Shown here: piece after piece, positions 53,101 to 64,000 of the stretch
How the letters are laid out: each line of letters starts with the position of its first letter
Numbering within the stretch: position 1 is the stretch's first letter
From: Sceloporus undulatus
Lineage: Eukaryota; Chordata; Lepidosauria; Squamata; Phrynosomatidae
Direction of reading: 5' to 3'
Assembly (NCBI RefSeq): GCF_019175285.1
Contig: NC_056527.1
Coordinates: forward strand, 119,686,339-119,750,338
Length of the DNA stretch: 64,000 nt
Translations under genes and position numbers: made by a program
The notes under the pieces: model-generated
Seen by the model: the letters and a program-made list of their open reading frames with translations, nothing else
What the model was told of the DNA's origin: nothing
Databases searched by the model: none

Positions 53101-56100
53101 CGTGGAGGAAACTACATACACCGGAGCAAACACGTTCTCTATATCCCACCGGAGACACCCACTCCTTCTACTTCCACCGTGAGGAAAACTACATTACACG
53201 GAGGCAAACATCGTTCTCTACATCCCCACCGGAGACACCCACTCCTTCTACTTCCAATGGAGCAAACTCGTTCTCTACTTCCCACCGGAGACACCCACTC
53301 CTCCTACTTCTCCCGTGAGGAAAACTACATACACGGAGCAAACATGTCTCTATATCCCCACCGGGACACCCACTCCTTCTACTTCCATGGAGAAACATCG
53401 TTCTCACTTCCCCACCGGAGACACCCACGCCTTCACTTCCATGGAGCAAACATCATTCTCTACTTCCCCACTGGAGCACACCACCTCCTCCTACTTCCAC
53501 ATGGAGGAAACTACAAACACGGAGCAAACATCGTTCTCTACATCCCCACCGGAGGACACCCACTCCTTCTACTTCCATGGAGCAAACGTCGTTGTCTACT
53601 TCCCCCGGAGACACCCACTCCTTCTACTTCCATGGAGCCAAACATCGTTTCTCTACTTCCCACACCGGAGACACCCACGCCTTCTACTTCCATGGAGCAA
53701 CATTCTTCTTAACTTCCCCACGCCGAGACCCCACTCCTCCTACTTCCACCATGGAGGAAACTACATACATGGAGGCAAACATTGTTCTCTACATCCCCAC
53801 CGGAGACACCACACTCCTCTACTACTCCATGGAGCAAACGTCGTTTCTCACACTTCCCCACCCGGAGACACCCACTTTCTTCTACTTCCATGAGCAAACG
53901 CAAACGTGTTCTCTACTTCCCCACCGGAGACACACCTCCTTCTACTTCCATGGAGCAAACGTCGTTCTCTACTTCCCCACCGGAGACACCCACTCCTTCT
54001 ACTTCCACCGTGGGAGGAAACTACAAACACGGAGCAAACATCGTTCTCTACATCCCCTGGAGACACCCTCCCTTCTACTTCCCATGGAGCAACATCGTTC
54101 TCTACTTCCCACCGAGACACCCACTCCTTCTACTCCATGGAGAAACCTGTTCTCTACTTCTCACTCCCACCGGAGACAACGACGCCTTCTACTTCCAGGA
54201 GCAAAACATAGTCTCTACTTCCCCACGGAGACACCCACTCCTCTACTTTCCATGGAGCAAACATCGTTCTCTACTCCCCACCGGAGACACCCACTCCTTC
54301 TACTTCCACCGTGGAGGAAACTACAAACACGGAGCAAACATCGTTCTCTACATCCCCACTGGAGGACACCCACTCCTTCTACTTCCATGGAGCAAACATC
54401 ATTCTCTACTCCCCAGCAGAGACACCCACTCCTTCTAACTTCCACCATGGAGGAAACTACAAACACGGAGCAACATCGTCTCTATTTCCCCTCATTTCCC
54501 CACTGGAGACACCCACTCCTTCTACTTCCACAATGGAGGAAACTACAAACAAGGAGCAAACATGTTCTCTACATCCCCACCGGAGCACAACGACGCCTTC
54601 TACTTCCATGGAGCAAACATCGTTCTCTACTTCCCCACCGGAGGACACCCCCACTCCTTTCTACTTCCAGGAGCAAAACATCGTTCTCTACTTCCCCACC
54701 GGGAGACACCCTCTCCTTCTACTTCCACCATGGAGGAAACCTACAAACACGGAGCAAACATCGTTCTCTACAATCCCCACCGGAGACACCCCTCCTTCTA
54801 TCTACTTCTCCTGGAGCAAACATCGTTCCTACTTCCCCACGGAGGACACCCACTCCTCCTACTTCATTCCAGTGGAGGAAAACTACTACACGGAGCAAAC
54901 ATCGTTCTCTACATCCCCACCGGAGACACCCACTCCTTCTACTTCCATGGAGCAACGTCGTTCTCTACTTCCCCACCGGAGACACCCACTCCTCTACTTC
55001 CATGGAGCAAACATCGTTTTCTACTTCCCCACCGGACACACCACGCCTTCTACTATCCATGGAGGCAAACATCGTCTCTACTTCCCCACCGGAGACACCC
55101 ACTCCTCTACTACTTCCACCACATGTGGAAACTACAAACACGGAGCAAAACATCGTTCTCTACTCCCCACCGGAGGACAACGCGCCTTCTACTTCCATGG
55201 AGCAAAACATCGTCTCTACTTCCCACCGGAGACACCCCTCCTTCTACTTCCATGGAGCAAACATCGTTCTCTACTTCCCCACCGGAGACACCCACTCCTC
55301 CTACTTCCACGTGGAGGAAACTACATACACGGAGCAAACATCGTTCTCTACATCCCACCGGAGACACCCACTCCTCTACTTCCATGGAGCAACGTCGTTC
55401 TCTACTTCCCCACCGAGACACCCACTCCTTCTACTTCCATGGAGCAAACTCGTCTCTACTTCCCCACGGAGACACCCACGCCTTCTACTTCCATGGAGCA
55501 AACGTCGTTCTCTACTTCCCACCGGAGACAACCACTCCTTCTACTTCCATGGAGCAAACGTCGTTGTCTACTTCCCCACCGGAGACACCCACTCCTTCTA
55601 TTCCATGGAGCAAACGGTCGTCTCTTACTTCCCCACCGGAGACACCCACGCCTTCTACCCATGGAGCAAACCTCGTTCTTACTTCCCCCCGCCACCGGAG
55701 AACCACTCCTCCTACTTCCACCATGGAGGAAATACATACATGGAGCAAACATTGTTCTCTACATCCCCACCGGAGACAAACCCACCCTTCTACTTCCATG
55801 GAGCAAACGTCGTTCTCTACTCTCCCACCGGAGACCCCACTTCTTCTACCATGGAGCAAACATCGTTCTCTCACTTCCCCACCCGGAGAACACCCACGGC
55901 CTTCTACTTCCATGGAGCAAAACATCGTTCTCTACTTCCCCACCGGAGACACCCACTCCTCCTACTTCCACCATGGCGGAAACTACAAACACGGAGCAAA
56001 CATCATTCTCTACATCCCCACCGGAGAACAACCACTCCTTCTACTTCATGGAGCAAACATCGTTCTCTACTTCCCCACCGGAGACACCCCACTCCTTCTA

Positions 56101-57720
56101 CTTCCATGGAGCAAACACACGGCTCTACTTCCCACCGGAGACGCCCGCCGCCTTCTACTTCCATGGAGCAAACATCGTTCTCTACTTCCCCACCGGAGAC
56201 ACCACTCCTTCTACTTCCTGGAGCAAACATCGTCTCTACTTCCCCACCGGAGACACCCTCTCTTCTACTTCCACCGTGGAGGAAACTACAAACACGGAGC
56301 AAACATCGTTCTCTACCTCCCCACCGGAGACACCACTCCTTCTACTTCCATCGAGCAAACATCGTCTCTACTTCCCCACGGAGACACCCACTCCTCCTAC
56401 TTCACCATGTAGGAAAACTACATACACGAGCAAACATTGTTCTCTACATCCCCACCGGAGACACCCACATCCTTCTACTTCCATGGAGCAAACGTCGTTG
56501 TCTACTTCCCCACCGGAGACACCCACTCCTTCTACTTCATGGAGCAACAAACATCGTTCTCTACTTCCCCACCGGAGACGCCGCCGCCTTCTACTTCCAG
56601 GAGCAAACATCGTTCTCTACTTCCCCACCGGAGACACCCACTCCTTCTACTTCCATGGAGCAAACATCGTTCTCTACTCCCCACCGGAGACACCCACTCC
56701 TTCTACTTCCACCGTGGAGGAAACTACAAACAAGGAGCAAACATCGTTCTCTACATCCCCACCGGAGACACCCACTCCTTCTACTTCCATCGAGCAAACA
56801 TCGTTCTCTACTTCCCCACCGGAGACAGCCATCCTCCAACTTCCACCATGGAGGAAACTACATCACACGGAGCAAACATTGTTCTCTACTCCCCAACCGG
56901 AGACACTCACCTTCTACTTCCATGGAGCAAACGTCGTTCTCTACTTCCCACCGGAGACACCCCCCTCTCTACTTCATGGAGCAACATCGTTCTCTACTTC
57001 CCCACCGGAGACACCCACTCCTTCTACTTCCCACCATGGAGAAAACTACAAACACGGAGCAAACATCTTTCTCTACATCCCCACCGGAGACACCCACGTC
57101 TTCTACTTCCATGGAGCAAACATCGTTCTCTACTTACTTCCCCACCGGGACACCACTCCTCCTACTTCCACTGGTGGAGGAAACTACATACAGGAGCAAA
57201 ACATTGTTCTCTACATCCCCACCGGAGACACGCCCACGCCTTCTCTTCACTACTTCCATGGGCAACATCGTTCTCTACTTCCCCACCGGAGACATCCCCA
57301 CTCCTCCTACTTCCACCATGGAGGAAACATACATACACGGAGCAAACACGATCTCTACATCCCCACCGGAGACACCCATCCTTCTACTTTCATGGAGCAA
57401 ACATCGTTCTCTACTTCCCCACCGGAGCACACCCACTCCTCCTACTTCCACCATGGACGAAACTACAAACAGGAGGGAGGAACACTCGATCTCTACATCC
57501 CCACCGGAGACACCCACGCCTCTACTTCCATGGAGCAAACATCGTTCTCTACTTCCCCACCGGAGACACCCACTCCTTCTACTTCCACCATGGAGGAAAC
57601 TACAACATGGAGCAAACATCGTTCTCTACATCCCCACCGGAGACACCAGTAAAACCTTCTCCTTACGCTTCCTCCACGGAGGAAACAACAACCGTAGAGC
57701 TAACATCGTTCTCTAACACT
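50150..57720 (+). repeat. Minisatellite array, 78-bp and 57-bp units, about 110 copies
   Basis: Units share the blocks CATGGAGGAAACTACAAACA, CGGAGCAAACATCGTTCTCT and CCCCACCGGAGACACCCACT. The 57-bp form drops 21 bp around GAGGAAACTACAAACACG. Substitutions between units are few while one-base indels are many. The copy number is an estimate from total length divided by mean unit length. Confidence 0.92.
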
Positions 57721-59325
57721 CACCAGTAACATCCACTCCTTACGCTTCCTCCACGGAGGAAACTACAACCTTGGAGCAAACTTTGTTCTCTACTCATTCA
57801 CCAGTAACATCCACTCCTTACGCTTCCAGCACAGAGGAAACTACAACCTGGGAGAAAACTTCATTCTCTACTCACTCACCAGTAACATCCACTCCTTACA
57901 CTTCCACCACGGAGGAAACCACAACCTTGGAGCAAACTTCGTTCTCTATTCATTCACCATTAACATCAACCCCTTACGCTTCCACCACGGAGGAAACTAC
58001 AACCTCGGAGCAAACTTCATTCATTACTCACTCACCAGTAACATCCACCCCTTATGTTTCTTCCACGGAGGAAACCACAACCTTGGAGCAAACTTTGTTC
58101 TCTACTCACTCACCAGCAACATCCACTCCTTACGTTTCTTCCATGGAGGAAAGTACAACCTTGGAGCAAACTTCGTTCACTACTCACTCACCAGGAACAT
58201 CCACTCCTTATGTTTCTTCCACGGAGGAAACTACAACCTCGGAGCAAACTTTGTTCTCTACTCACTCACCAGTAATATCCACTCCTTATGTTTCCACCAT
58301 GGAGGAAACTACAACCTCTGAGCAATCTTTTTCTTCCAGCCAGCCAGCATTTACATCCAGTCCTTCCACTTCCACCTTGGAAGAAACTACTCCCTTCTCG
58401 GCAGTTTCCTTCTCCAGTCACTCATCGGCAACAAACACTTCTTCTTCCATTGTGGAGGAAACTACTTCCTCTGAGGTAGTTTCCTACTCCAGCCGGCCTC
58501 CAGTCATTTTCCCCAATTCAACTTCCACTTTGGAAAGAACTACAACTTCAGATAAGATTTCCATCTCTAGTTTCTCATCAGTTACATCCACCCCTTCCAC
58601 TTCCACCTCTGAGGAGCCCAGAACCACGGAGGTAATTTACCACTCTAGTTCTCCATCAGTGACATCCATTCCTTCTACCTCTGTCTCCAACGAAGAGAAA
58701 AGCACGGAGCTACTCACAGCCACTTCTTCCAGTTTCACCTCTGAGGGACCCATAACTACCGAACCAATTCTCTCCTCCAGGCACCCAGTAGTGACCTCCA
58801 TTCCTTCTCTTTCCACACCTGAGGAAACCCCAACCATGAAGCCTACTCTCTTCTCTACTCTGAATGCTTCTTCCAGTTACATCTCTACGGAGACAATTCC
58901 AAGGACCAGTGAGACGAGATCGGCTACCTCTTCTGTGCACCATTTTGTGACCAGCGCCCGTGGTCCTTCCTCCCGGCCCGCTTCAGCCTCCATGGGATCG
59001 CCCTCTGCTTCTCAGGGGAGCAGCACCTCTGAGGCCGTGCCCCTGACCCAGGCCTCCCTTTCCACAGCCAGCCTTCCCACCCGCCAGACCCCCTCCCCTG
59101 AAATCCCGGCCAGGGCCACCACCCCCAGGACAACCTCCGCGGCCCCAAGACCTGTCCGGCCGTCCAGCAGCAGCTCCTCCACCGTGAAAACAACCGCGTC
59201 GAGAGCCACGGCCTCCCATGCCGCATCCACCACTCCCCATAGAAATGCTACACAAACCCGACCGGCGGCGTCCTCCACAACCGGTCCTCCGAACACCACC
59301 GCGGCCCTGAGCTCCTCTCCTCCCG
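50150..59325 (+). CDS. Mucin Ser/Thr/Pro repeat exon (MUC3/12/17-like)
   Basis: A single giant exon that should encode the O-glycosylated extracellular rod of a membrane mucin. From about 50150 to 57720 it is made of 78-bp units (26 residues; TSTMEETTNTEQ and TSPPETPTPS are typical) mixed with 57-bp units that lack the EETTNTE part. From 57730 to 58330 a second 78-bp unit type (TPYASSTEETTTLEQ, FSTHSPVTS) repeats about eight times. A unique S/T/P-rich tail follows to the donor CCCG/GTGAGT (59325/59326, phase 1). About 69% of the main unit is Ser, Thr or Pro. From 57730 the frame is open for 1.6 kb; before that it switches every one or two units. The phase-1 end joins the EGF-like exon at 61618. 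ACHE next to such a mucin, in this orientation, matches human ACHE-MUC3A/12/17. Confidence 0.85.
57658..58330 (+). repeat. Second mucin tandem array, 78-bp units
   Basis: Copies start with ACATCCACTCCTTACGCTTC-like sequence about every 78 bp (57730, 57808, 57886 and so on). Units have diverged by substitution and keep one frame, apart from the first copy, which has a one-base loss near 57713. Confidence 0.9.
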
Positions 59326-59469
59326 GTGAGTGTCTGCGTCACCCTTGGCCTCCATGGAGGGTCCCACCAGAGCAGAGTACAGTAGTAGCCCCAGCTGGCG
59401 CCAGCCACTCCCCAGACTGGGACGCTTGAGGGGGGTCTGTCTGGATTTGGGAGTATCCTTAATAGGAAT

Positions 59470-61505
59470 AAAAATGAAAGAATACAGCTTTTCTTTCTAT
59501 CCTGCTTTTTGTTAAAAACAATCAAAGCGGATCAAGAGTCAAAATACACCCAAATATACAAAATATCCCCCCAAAAGACAATTAAACAGGATAGAATTTA
59601 ATATTACATAACAATTAAAACCAATAAAAGTAGCAGAGTCATAGTATATATGTGGGGGGGGGCACTCACTACACGGCCGAGTAGTTTATTCTGGAAAGGC
59701 TGCCGGAAGAGATCCGTCTCGACAGCTTTCTTGAAGCTCTCTAAGTTGGTGATCTGACGGATCTCATTCCAGAGACTGAGAGCGGCTGCAGAAAAGGCTC
59801 TCTGGGAAGCTGCAGTCAGTCTAGTCTTTATAGGTTGCAATAAACTCTTCCCAGAGGACCTGAGAGTATGGGGCGGATTGTATGGAGGCAGGCGGTCCCT
59901 TGGATAGGTCGGGCCCAAGCCATGGAGGGCTTTAAAGGTGATAACCAACACCTTGTACTTCGCTCAAAAACTAATAGGCAGCCAGTGGAGTGACTTCAAT
60001 ATTAGTGTTCTATGGTCACTCCTAGATGTTCCAGTGATCAATCTGGCCGCCATATTCTGTACCAATTGAAGTTTCCAGACTAGGCACAAGGGTAGCCCCA
60101 TGTACAGCGCATTGTAAAAGTCAAGTCTTGAGGTTACCAGCGCATGTACTATAGTTTCCATTCCAGGAAAGGGCGCAGCTGATGTATCTGTTGAAGCTGA
60201 TAACAGGCACTCTTGACCGTTGCATTATCTGATTCCTCATCTGAAGCAAGGAGTCAAGAAGCACCCCTAAGCTGCGAACACAGTCCTTCGAGGGGAGCGT
60301 GAACCCCTCTAGGACTGGAGGTTGCGGCCCGATACCTGGTTTGGGGCCCCCTACTGTAAGTACTTCCGTTTTGTCTGGATTCAGCTTGAGCTTGTTTTCC
60401 TTCATCCAGTCCATTACCACTTCAAGACACTGACTGAGGGGAGAAATGTCATCTGTAGTCATAGCTGCTGATCAGGACATGGAGAAGTATATTTGGGTGT
60501 CATCAGTGTACTGCTAACACCCTGCTCCATGTCTACGGATGACTTCTCCCAGCAGCTTGATATAGATGTTGAATAACATCGGGGACAGGATGGCACCCTG
60601 AGGGACGCCACAATTAAGCTCTGTTTTTGAGGAGCGCCTGTCCCTGAGCATCAGCCTCTGGAATCTACCTGAGAGGAAGGAGCAGAACCACTGCAACGCA
60701 GTGCCTCCAATTCCTAGCTCTCTCAGGCGTTCCAGAAGGATGTTGTGGTCTATTGTGTTGAATGCCGCTGAGAGGTCTAGCAACACCAACAGGGTCACAC
60801 TCCCTCTGTCGATGGCTAGACGGAGGTCATCAGTTAAAGCAACCATGGCAGTCTCCACCCCAAATCCCGTCCTGAAGCCCGTTTGAAATGGATCTAGAAA
60901 ATCGGCTTCATCCAAGACCACTTGGAGCTGAAGAGCAACTGCCCTCTCGATCACCTTGCTCAGAATGGCAGATGGGAGACAGGCCTATAGTTTTTCATGT
61001 CCAGGGGGTCCAGGGAAGGCTTTTTCACAAGCAGCCTGATGACTGTTTCGTTTAAAGCAGATGTCCTTCCCTGAGGGATGCATTGATGACACATCTAAGA
61101 AGTGCCATCAAGGCATCACCCTCCGGACGGCCAGCCATGATGGGCAGGGATCGAGGGGGCATGTCGTCTTCCTCACCTTTCCAATGATCTTGTCCACGTC
61201 ATCAGTACTCACAAGCTCAAACTGATCCAGTCTAATCTCATAAATGGGTTACTGGACACCTCATCAGTTGACTTTGCCTTAACATTTGCATCTAAGTGGG
61301 CTCTTCTCTGAGAGATTTCACCTGCAAAGTAGTTATTAAATGCATCACAGCAGACTGTTGTCGGCTTAAGTAGAGGCTTCTGAGTAGATGGCATCACCAC
61401 CAGTTCCTTGACCGCCCTAAACATCTCTGCCGGACGAGACTTTGTAGATGCAATGCAAGCAGCCGAGGAGGATCTCTTCGCTGCTTTAATTGCCTCTCTA
61501 TAAGG
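59470..61505 (-). mobile_element. L2-clade LINE in the mucin intron
   Basis: On the minus strand, in 5' to 3' order: an EN/linker region (MFRAVKELVVMPSTQKPLL, about 61420), RT with FQTGFRTGFGVETAMVAL, LDLSAAFNTIDHNILLERL and GVPQGAILSPMLFNIYI (60954-60540), then NKLKLNPDKTEVL (about 60390), LHWLPISF (about 59970) and the L2-style tail FKALHGLGPTYPRDRLPPYN and AFSAAALSLWNEIR (59930-59700). It is antisense to the mucin, 5'-truncated and broken by several stops and frame changes. Confidence 0.88.
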
Positions 61506-61617
61506 AAAAAGGAATTTCTTATGATGAGTTCATGCAATTGGGGGGGGGGTCTATTTGCTCTTAAGCTTTTTTATCCTTCTTTCCCTTGCTCTGCCTTTGG
61601 TGCTTCCTCCACTACAG

Positions 61618-61746
61618 CTCTTCCTCTCCAGTGCCATCATGGGGGAGTCCTTGTTGGCGGTCACTGCCAATGCTTTCCCCCCTACTCTGGACCCACCTGC
61701 GAGGAAAAGCAGCAGGAAAGCACACCACAGAACGAGTTCTCGCCGG
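61618..61746 (+). CDS. EGF-like exon of the mucin gene
   Basis: A 129-bp exon flanked by CCACTACAG acceptor and GGTAAGT donor, phase 1 at both ends, so it joins the repeat exon (59325) in frame. It encodes ALPLQCHHGGVLVGGHCQC and FPPYSGPTCEEKQQES, an EGF-like module with the CxxGG...GxCxC...YxGxxC pattern. In MUC3/12/17 an EGF-like domain follows the repeat rod and precedes the SEA domain. No SEA, transmembrane or cytoplasmic exon was found before the window ends, so those probably lie to the right. Confidence 0.82.
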
Positions 61747-62200
61747 GTAAGTCTATGCCCAGGCAGCCGCCGGCCCCTTTCCTCTCTCCTTCCTCCTTCT
61801 TCCTGGGGCAAGAGGCTTCTAGCTATGAGCCTCTTTGCATGTCTCAAGCTCTGCTTCCTAACAGTTGTAGAAGAGAGGATGGCACATAGGAGTAATAATA
61901 AAGGACAGTACTGATAGGTATTGGGGTCTAAGGGTGCTGCCTTGGCCTTTGGAGGGGACGCCCCTTGCTTCTTTTCCTTTCCAGAGGCTGATCCTTAGAG
62001 GAGACTCTCTAGGCCGGGGCTTCTCTGATGCTGCGGGGGCACTTCATTGTCCCACTGCGCCACTGGAGACCAGCATGATATTCTTACCCACTGATTACAG
62101 TTGTTTCTTCCTTTCCTGGAAACAAGGACAGAGACTGGTCTGGAGCCGGTCCGCACTGCTTTAGGCCACTGTTCTCTCCTCTGAGGTTGCAACCCAGTTC
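61747..62200 (+). other. Mucin intron after the EGF-like exon
   Basis: No further mucin exon was recognised. The sequence is unique-looking and moderately AT-rich compared with the rest of the window. Confidence 0.5.
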
Positions 62201-62204
62201 TCCT

Positions 62205-62578
62205 AAAACCATAGAACCATAGAATCATAGTGTTGGAAGAGACCAGAATGGCCTTGATCCAGTCCAATCCCTATATTCTGCCATGCAGGAAATCACAATC
62301 AAAGCATCCTCATTGACAGATGGCCATCCAGCCTCTGTTTAAAGACCTCCAAGGAAGGAGACTCCACTACACTCCGAGGAAGGAGTGTGTTCCACTGTTG
62401 AACAGCCCTTACTCTCAGGAAGTCCCTCCTAATGTTGAGCTGGAATCTCTTTTCCTGGACCTTGCATCCATTGCTCCACTGGGTCCTGTTCTCTGGAGCA
62501 GCAGAAAACAAGCTTGCTCCTTCCTCAATGTGACACCCCTTCAAATACTTAAAGAGGGCTGTCATATCATATTCTTTC
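62205..62578 (-). mobile_element. CR1 LINE 3'-end fragment
   Basis: The minus strand encodes FKYLKGCHIEEGASLFSAAP, NRTQWSNGCKVQEKRFQLNI and [19 protein letters not shown], followed by the terminal AGAATCATAGTGTTGG motif at 62219. It is relatively intact over this stretch. Confidence 0.9.
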
Positions 62579-62594
62579 TGTGTAGAACAGATGT

Positions 62595-62812
62595 GGCTGT
62601 GAGTGCCTCCACACTACAGAGTTACAGTCTACATTCATGGGCTTGGTTCTGTCCTACATCATCCTGGGATTTGTAGTTTGGTGATAGACCTGGACGCCTC
62701 TAGCCCACCCCACTGAACTACAGCATGCTGGGGCCCTGGCAGAGAATTTCAAGTCCCTCCTGACTACAAATCCCAGGATTCCCTAGGATGGAAGCGTGGC
62801 AGGGACCCCAGA
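62595..62812. mobile_element. Lizard hAT-type MITE (internally palindromic)
   Basis: It contains GAGTGCCTCCACACTACAGA, CATCCTGGGATTTGTAGTTT, GACTACAAATCCCAGGATTC and GGCAGAGAA between two imperfect inverted arms, the layout of the abundant iguanian MITE around a TTTGTAGTTTGG core. Confidence 0.6.
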
Positions 62813-63300
62813 CGGTGTCTTCTTCTGCAAGCGGCGGAGGAAGGGGTCCTCCTCTGGCTTTCGTGCCCTGGACCCTCTTGCCTGCTGGGGGGCTTGGTAA
62901 ACAGTGGGCTTCCAGACCCCTCTGGCCCTTTCCTGCAGGGCCATCTCCAGGAAGGCTGTGGCTTCACCCTTCAGCTGAACCAGGGGAGGGGTGCGAGACC
63001 CCTGCCCCACTGAGAAAAGTCACTGCGCTCTTTCGCATATGGGGAGAAATGCAGGATGGGGGGATCTGTTCTTCCTCTCTTTCCTTCCATCCTTACGTCC
63101 CTCTTTCCCTCTCTCTGTTCTGTCCCCTCTTTTACCTCTTTTTTACTCTCTCCCTTTTCTCTCCCAGTTCTCATTTCTCTCTCCATTTTTCATCTCTCTG
63201 CTGTTTTCTTATTAGCTTTCCTTTTCTCTCTCTCTCTGTCTTTCTGGTCTGTATGTGAGAGAGAAAGGGAGAAAAAAGACCAGGAAATTGCTTTCAGAAG

Positions 63301-63409
63301 CAGTGGTTCTCAACCTGTGGTTTGTGACCCCTTTCACAGGGGTCGCCTAGGCCCATGGATGAGGAACTGTATTAAAGGATTGCAGCATTGGAAAGGTTGA
63401 GAACCACTG
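63301..63409. mobile_element. SPIN-like hAT transposon remnant, internally deleted
   Basis: Terminal inverted repeats are CAGTGGTTCTCAACCTGTGG (left) and AAAGGTTGAGAACCACTG (right). Inside are GACCCCTTTCACAGGGGTCG and GAGGAACTGTATTAAAGG, which match my memory of SPIN_NA elements. Only 109 bp remain. Flanking octamers TTCAGAAG and TCCTAAAG agree at five of eight positions, so the target duplication is decayed. Confidence 0.75.
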
Positions 63410-64000
63410 TCCTAAAGGCACTCACTGGCCAGAGTCTTCTTGGTTCTCTCTCAGGCATGTGCAAGTCTCCCCCAGGGAAGAGGAGGGAAGCCCATTTGCA
63501 CCTGCAGTTACATGGATGCTATGTATGTACATCCAAATGCCCATTTAATGGGCATAAATACAACATTAGGAATAGGAATGCGCAGGAGCCAGTTACAAAA
63601 CAATTCAGTCTTTTTGGGCGTTCCAAAAACTCCCAAGGGAGGTCTGAAAGAAAAACAGAAGAACTGAGATATAGCCACAAACGCAAGTCCATGGACAGTG
63701 GGCTGTTGGAGAGAGACACTGATGTCTCCCTGGTCCACTGCTATGGCCACGATCCCTTGCTTTCTTGGCCCATTTGCTCCCAAACCCTTTCCCTGCCACA
63801 TTCCTCTGCTGTTCATAGGGTTATTGCTGGCCTTGGCTTTAGGCAGCTTCTTCCCTCCCTCCTTGGACCATCATTAAAACTGAACTTGTCACCCCATCCC
63901 CATTCCTACCTAGTCCTGCATTTCTATTACTTCTCTCTCGCACACAACTGCTCATTCGTGGGCCCAAATGTCTGCCTATACTTCACTTCATGCACCCAAG
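63410..64000. other. Right-end spacer
   Basis: No gene or repeat was recognised with confidence. It may still be intronic to the mucin gene. Confidence 0.45.

Noticed and set aside
53577-57716. A 1379-codon open frame treated as a protein
   Set aside because: It drifts among three repeat frames. No single unit pattern persists, so it is not the real mucin reading.
50150-57720. CRISPR-like array
   Set aside because: Units are directly abutting coding repeats with no unique spacers, in a vertebrate gene.

Overview
The window is vertebrate nuclear DNA, most likely from a squamate reptile, probably an iguanian-type lizard. The evidence is GC-rich, intron-containing vertebrate genes and a squamate-style repeat set: CR1, L2 and Bov-B LINEs, a 5S-rRNA-headed SINE, a tRNA-headed SINE, a Penelope-like inverted element, a SPIN-type hAT remnant and a CCCAG/TTTGTAGT-type MITE. 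High GC and many long G/C runs suggest a microchromosome. Exact species cannot be read from the sequence.

The window is a scaffold of four contigs joined by three gaps of exactly 100 N (15161-15260, 22892-22991, 32623-32722). Block A (1-15160) holds the 5' half of PELP1 (minus, 14 exons) head to head with the first nine coding exons of ARRB2 (plus); the two share a 425-bp CpG-rich promoter. Block B (15261-22891) holds BAP18/C17orf49 (minus), RNASEK (minus) and then the 3' end of PELP1 (minus). Block C (22992-32622) holds ACHE (minus), broken by the gap, followed by repeat-rich DNA. Block D (32723-64000) holds an orphan CpG island and a large membrane-mucin-like gene (plus): a candidate signal-peptide exon, a 9-kb Ser/Thr/Pro repeat exon and an EGF-like exon.

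The clearest structural observation is that PELP1 is cut in two and its halves are in an order that cannot be transcribed as one gene: the 3' exons lie upstream of the promoter, with ARRB2, BAP18 and RNASEK between them. ARRB2 and ACHE are each cut by a gap and their missing exons are not in the next block. Moving block B to the left of block A would restore PELP1 and give BAP18-RNASEK-PELP1-ARRB2. Blocks A/B carry genes that lie on human 17p13, whereas C/D carry ACHE and a MUC3/12/17-like mucin, which are neighbours in the same relative orientation at human 7q22. The A/B to C/D linkage therefore rests only on a scaffold gap.

Local base-level problems are also visible in good genes: two bases missing from ARRB2 exon 4, one extra C in the ACHE signal peptide, and dozens of frame switches in the mucin array. 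These look like long-read consensus errors.

The most unusual biological item is the mucin array (about 50150-57720). Its 78-bp and 57-bp units are open in all three forward frames, so single-base slips never meet a stop codon.
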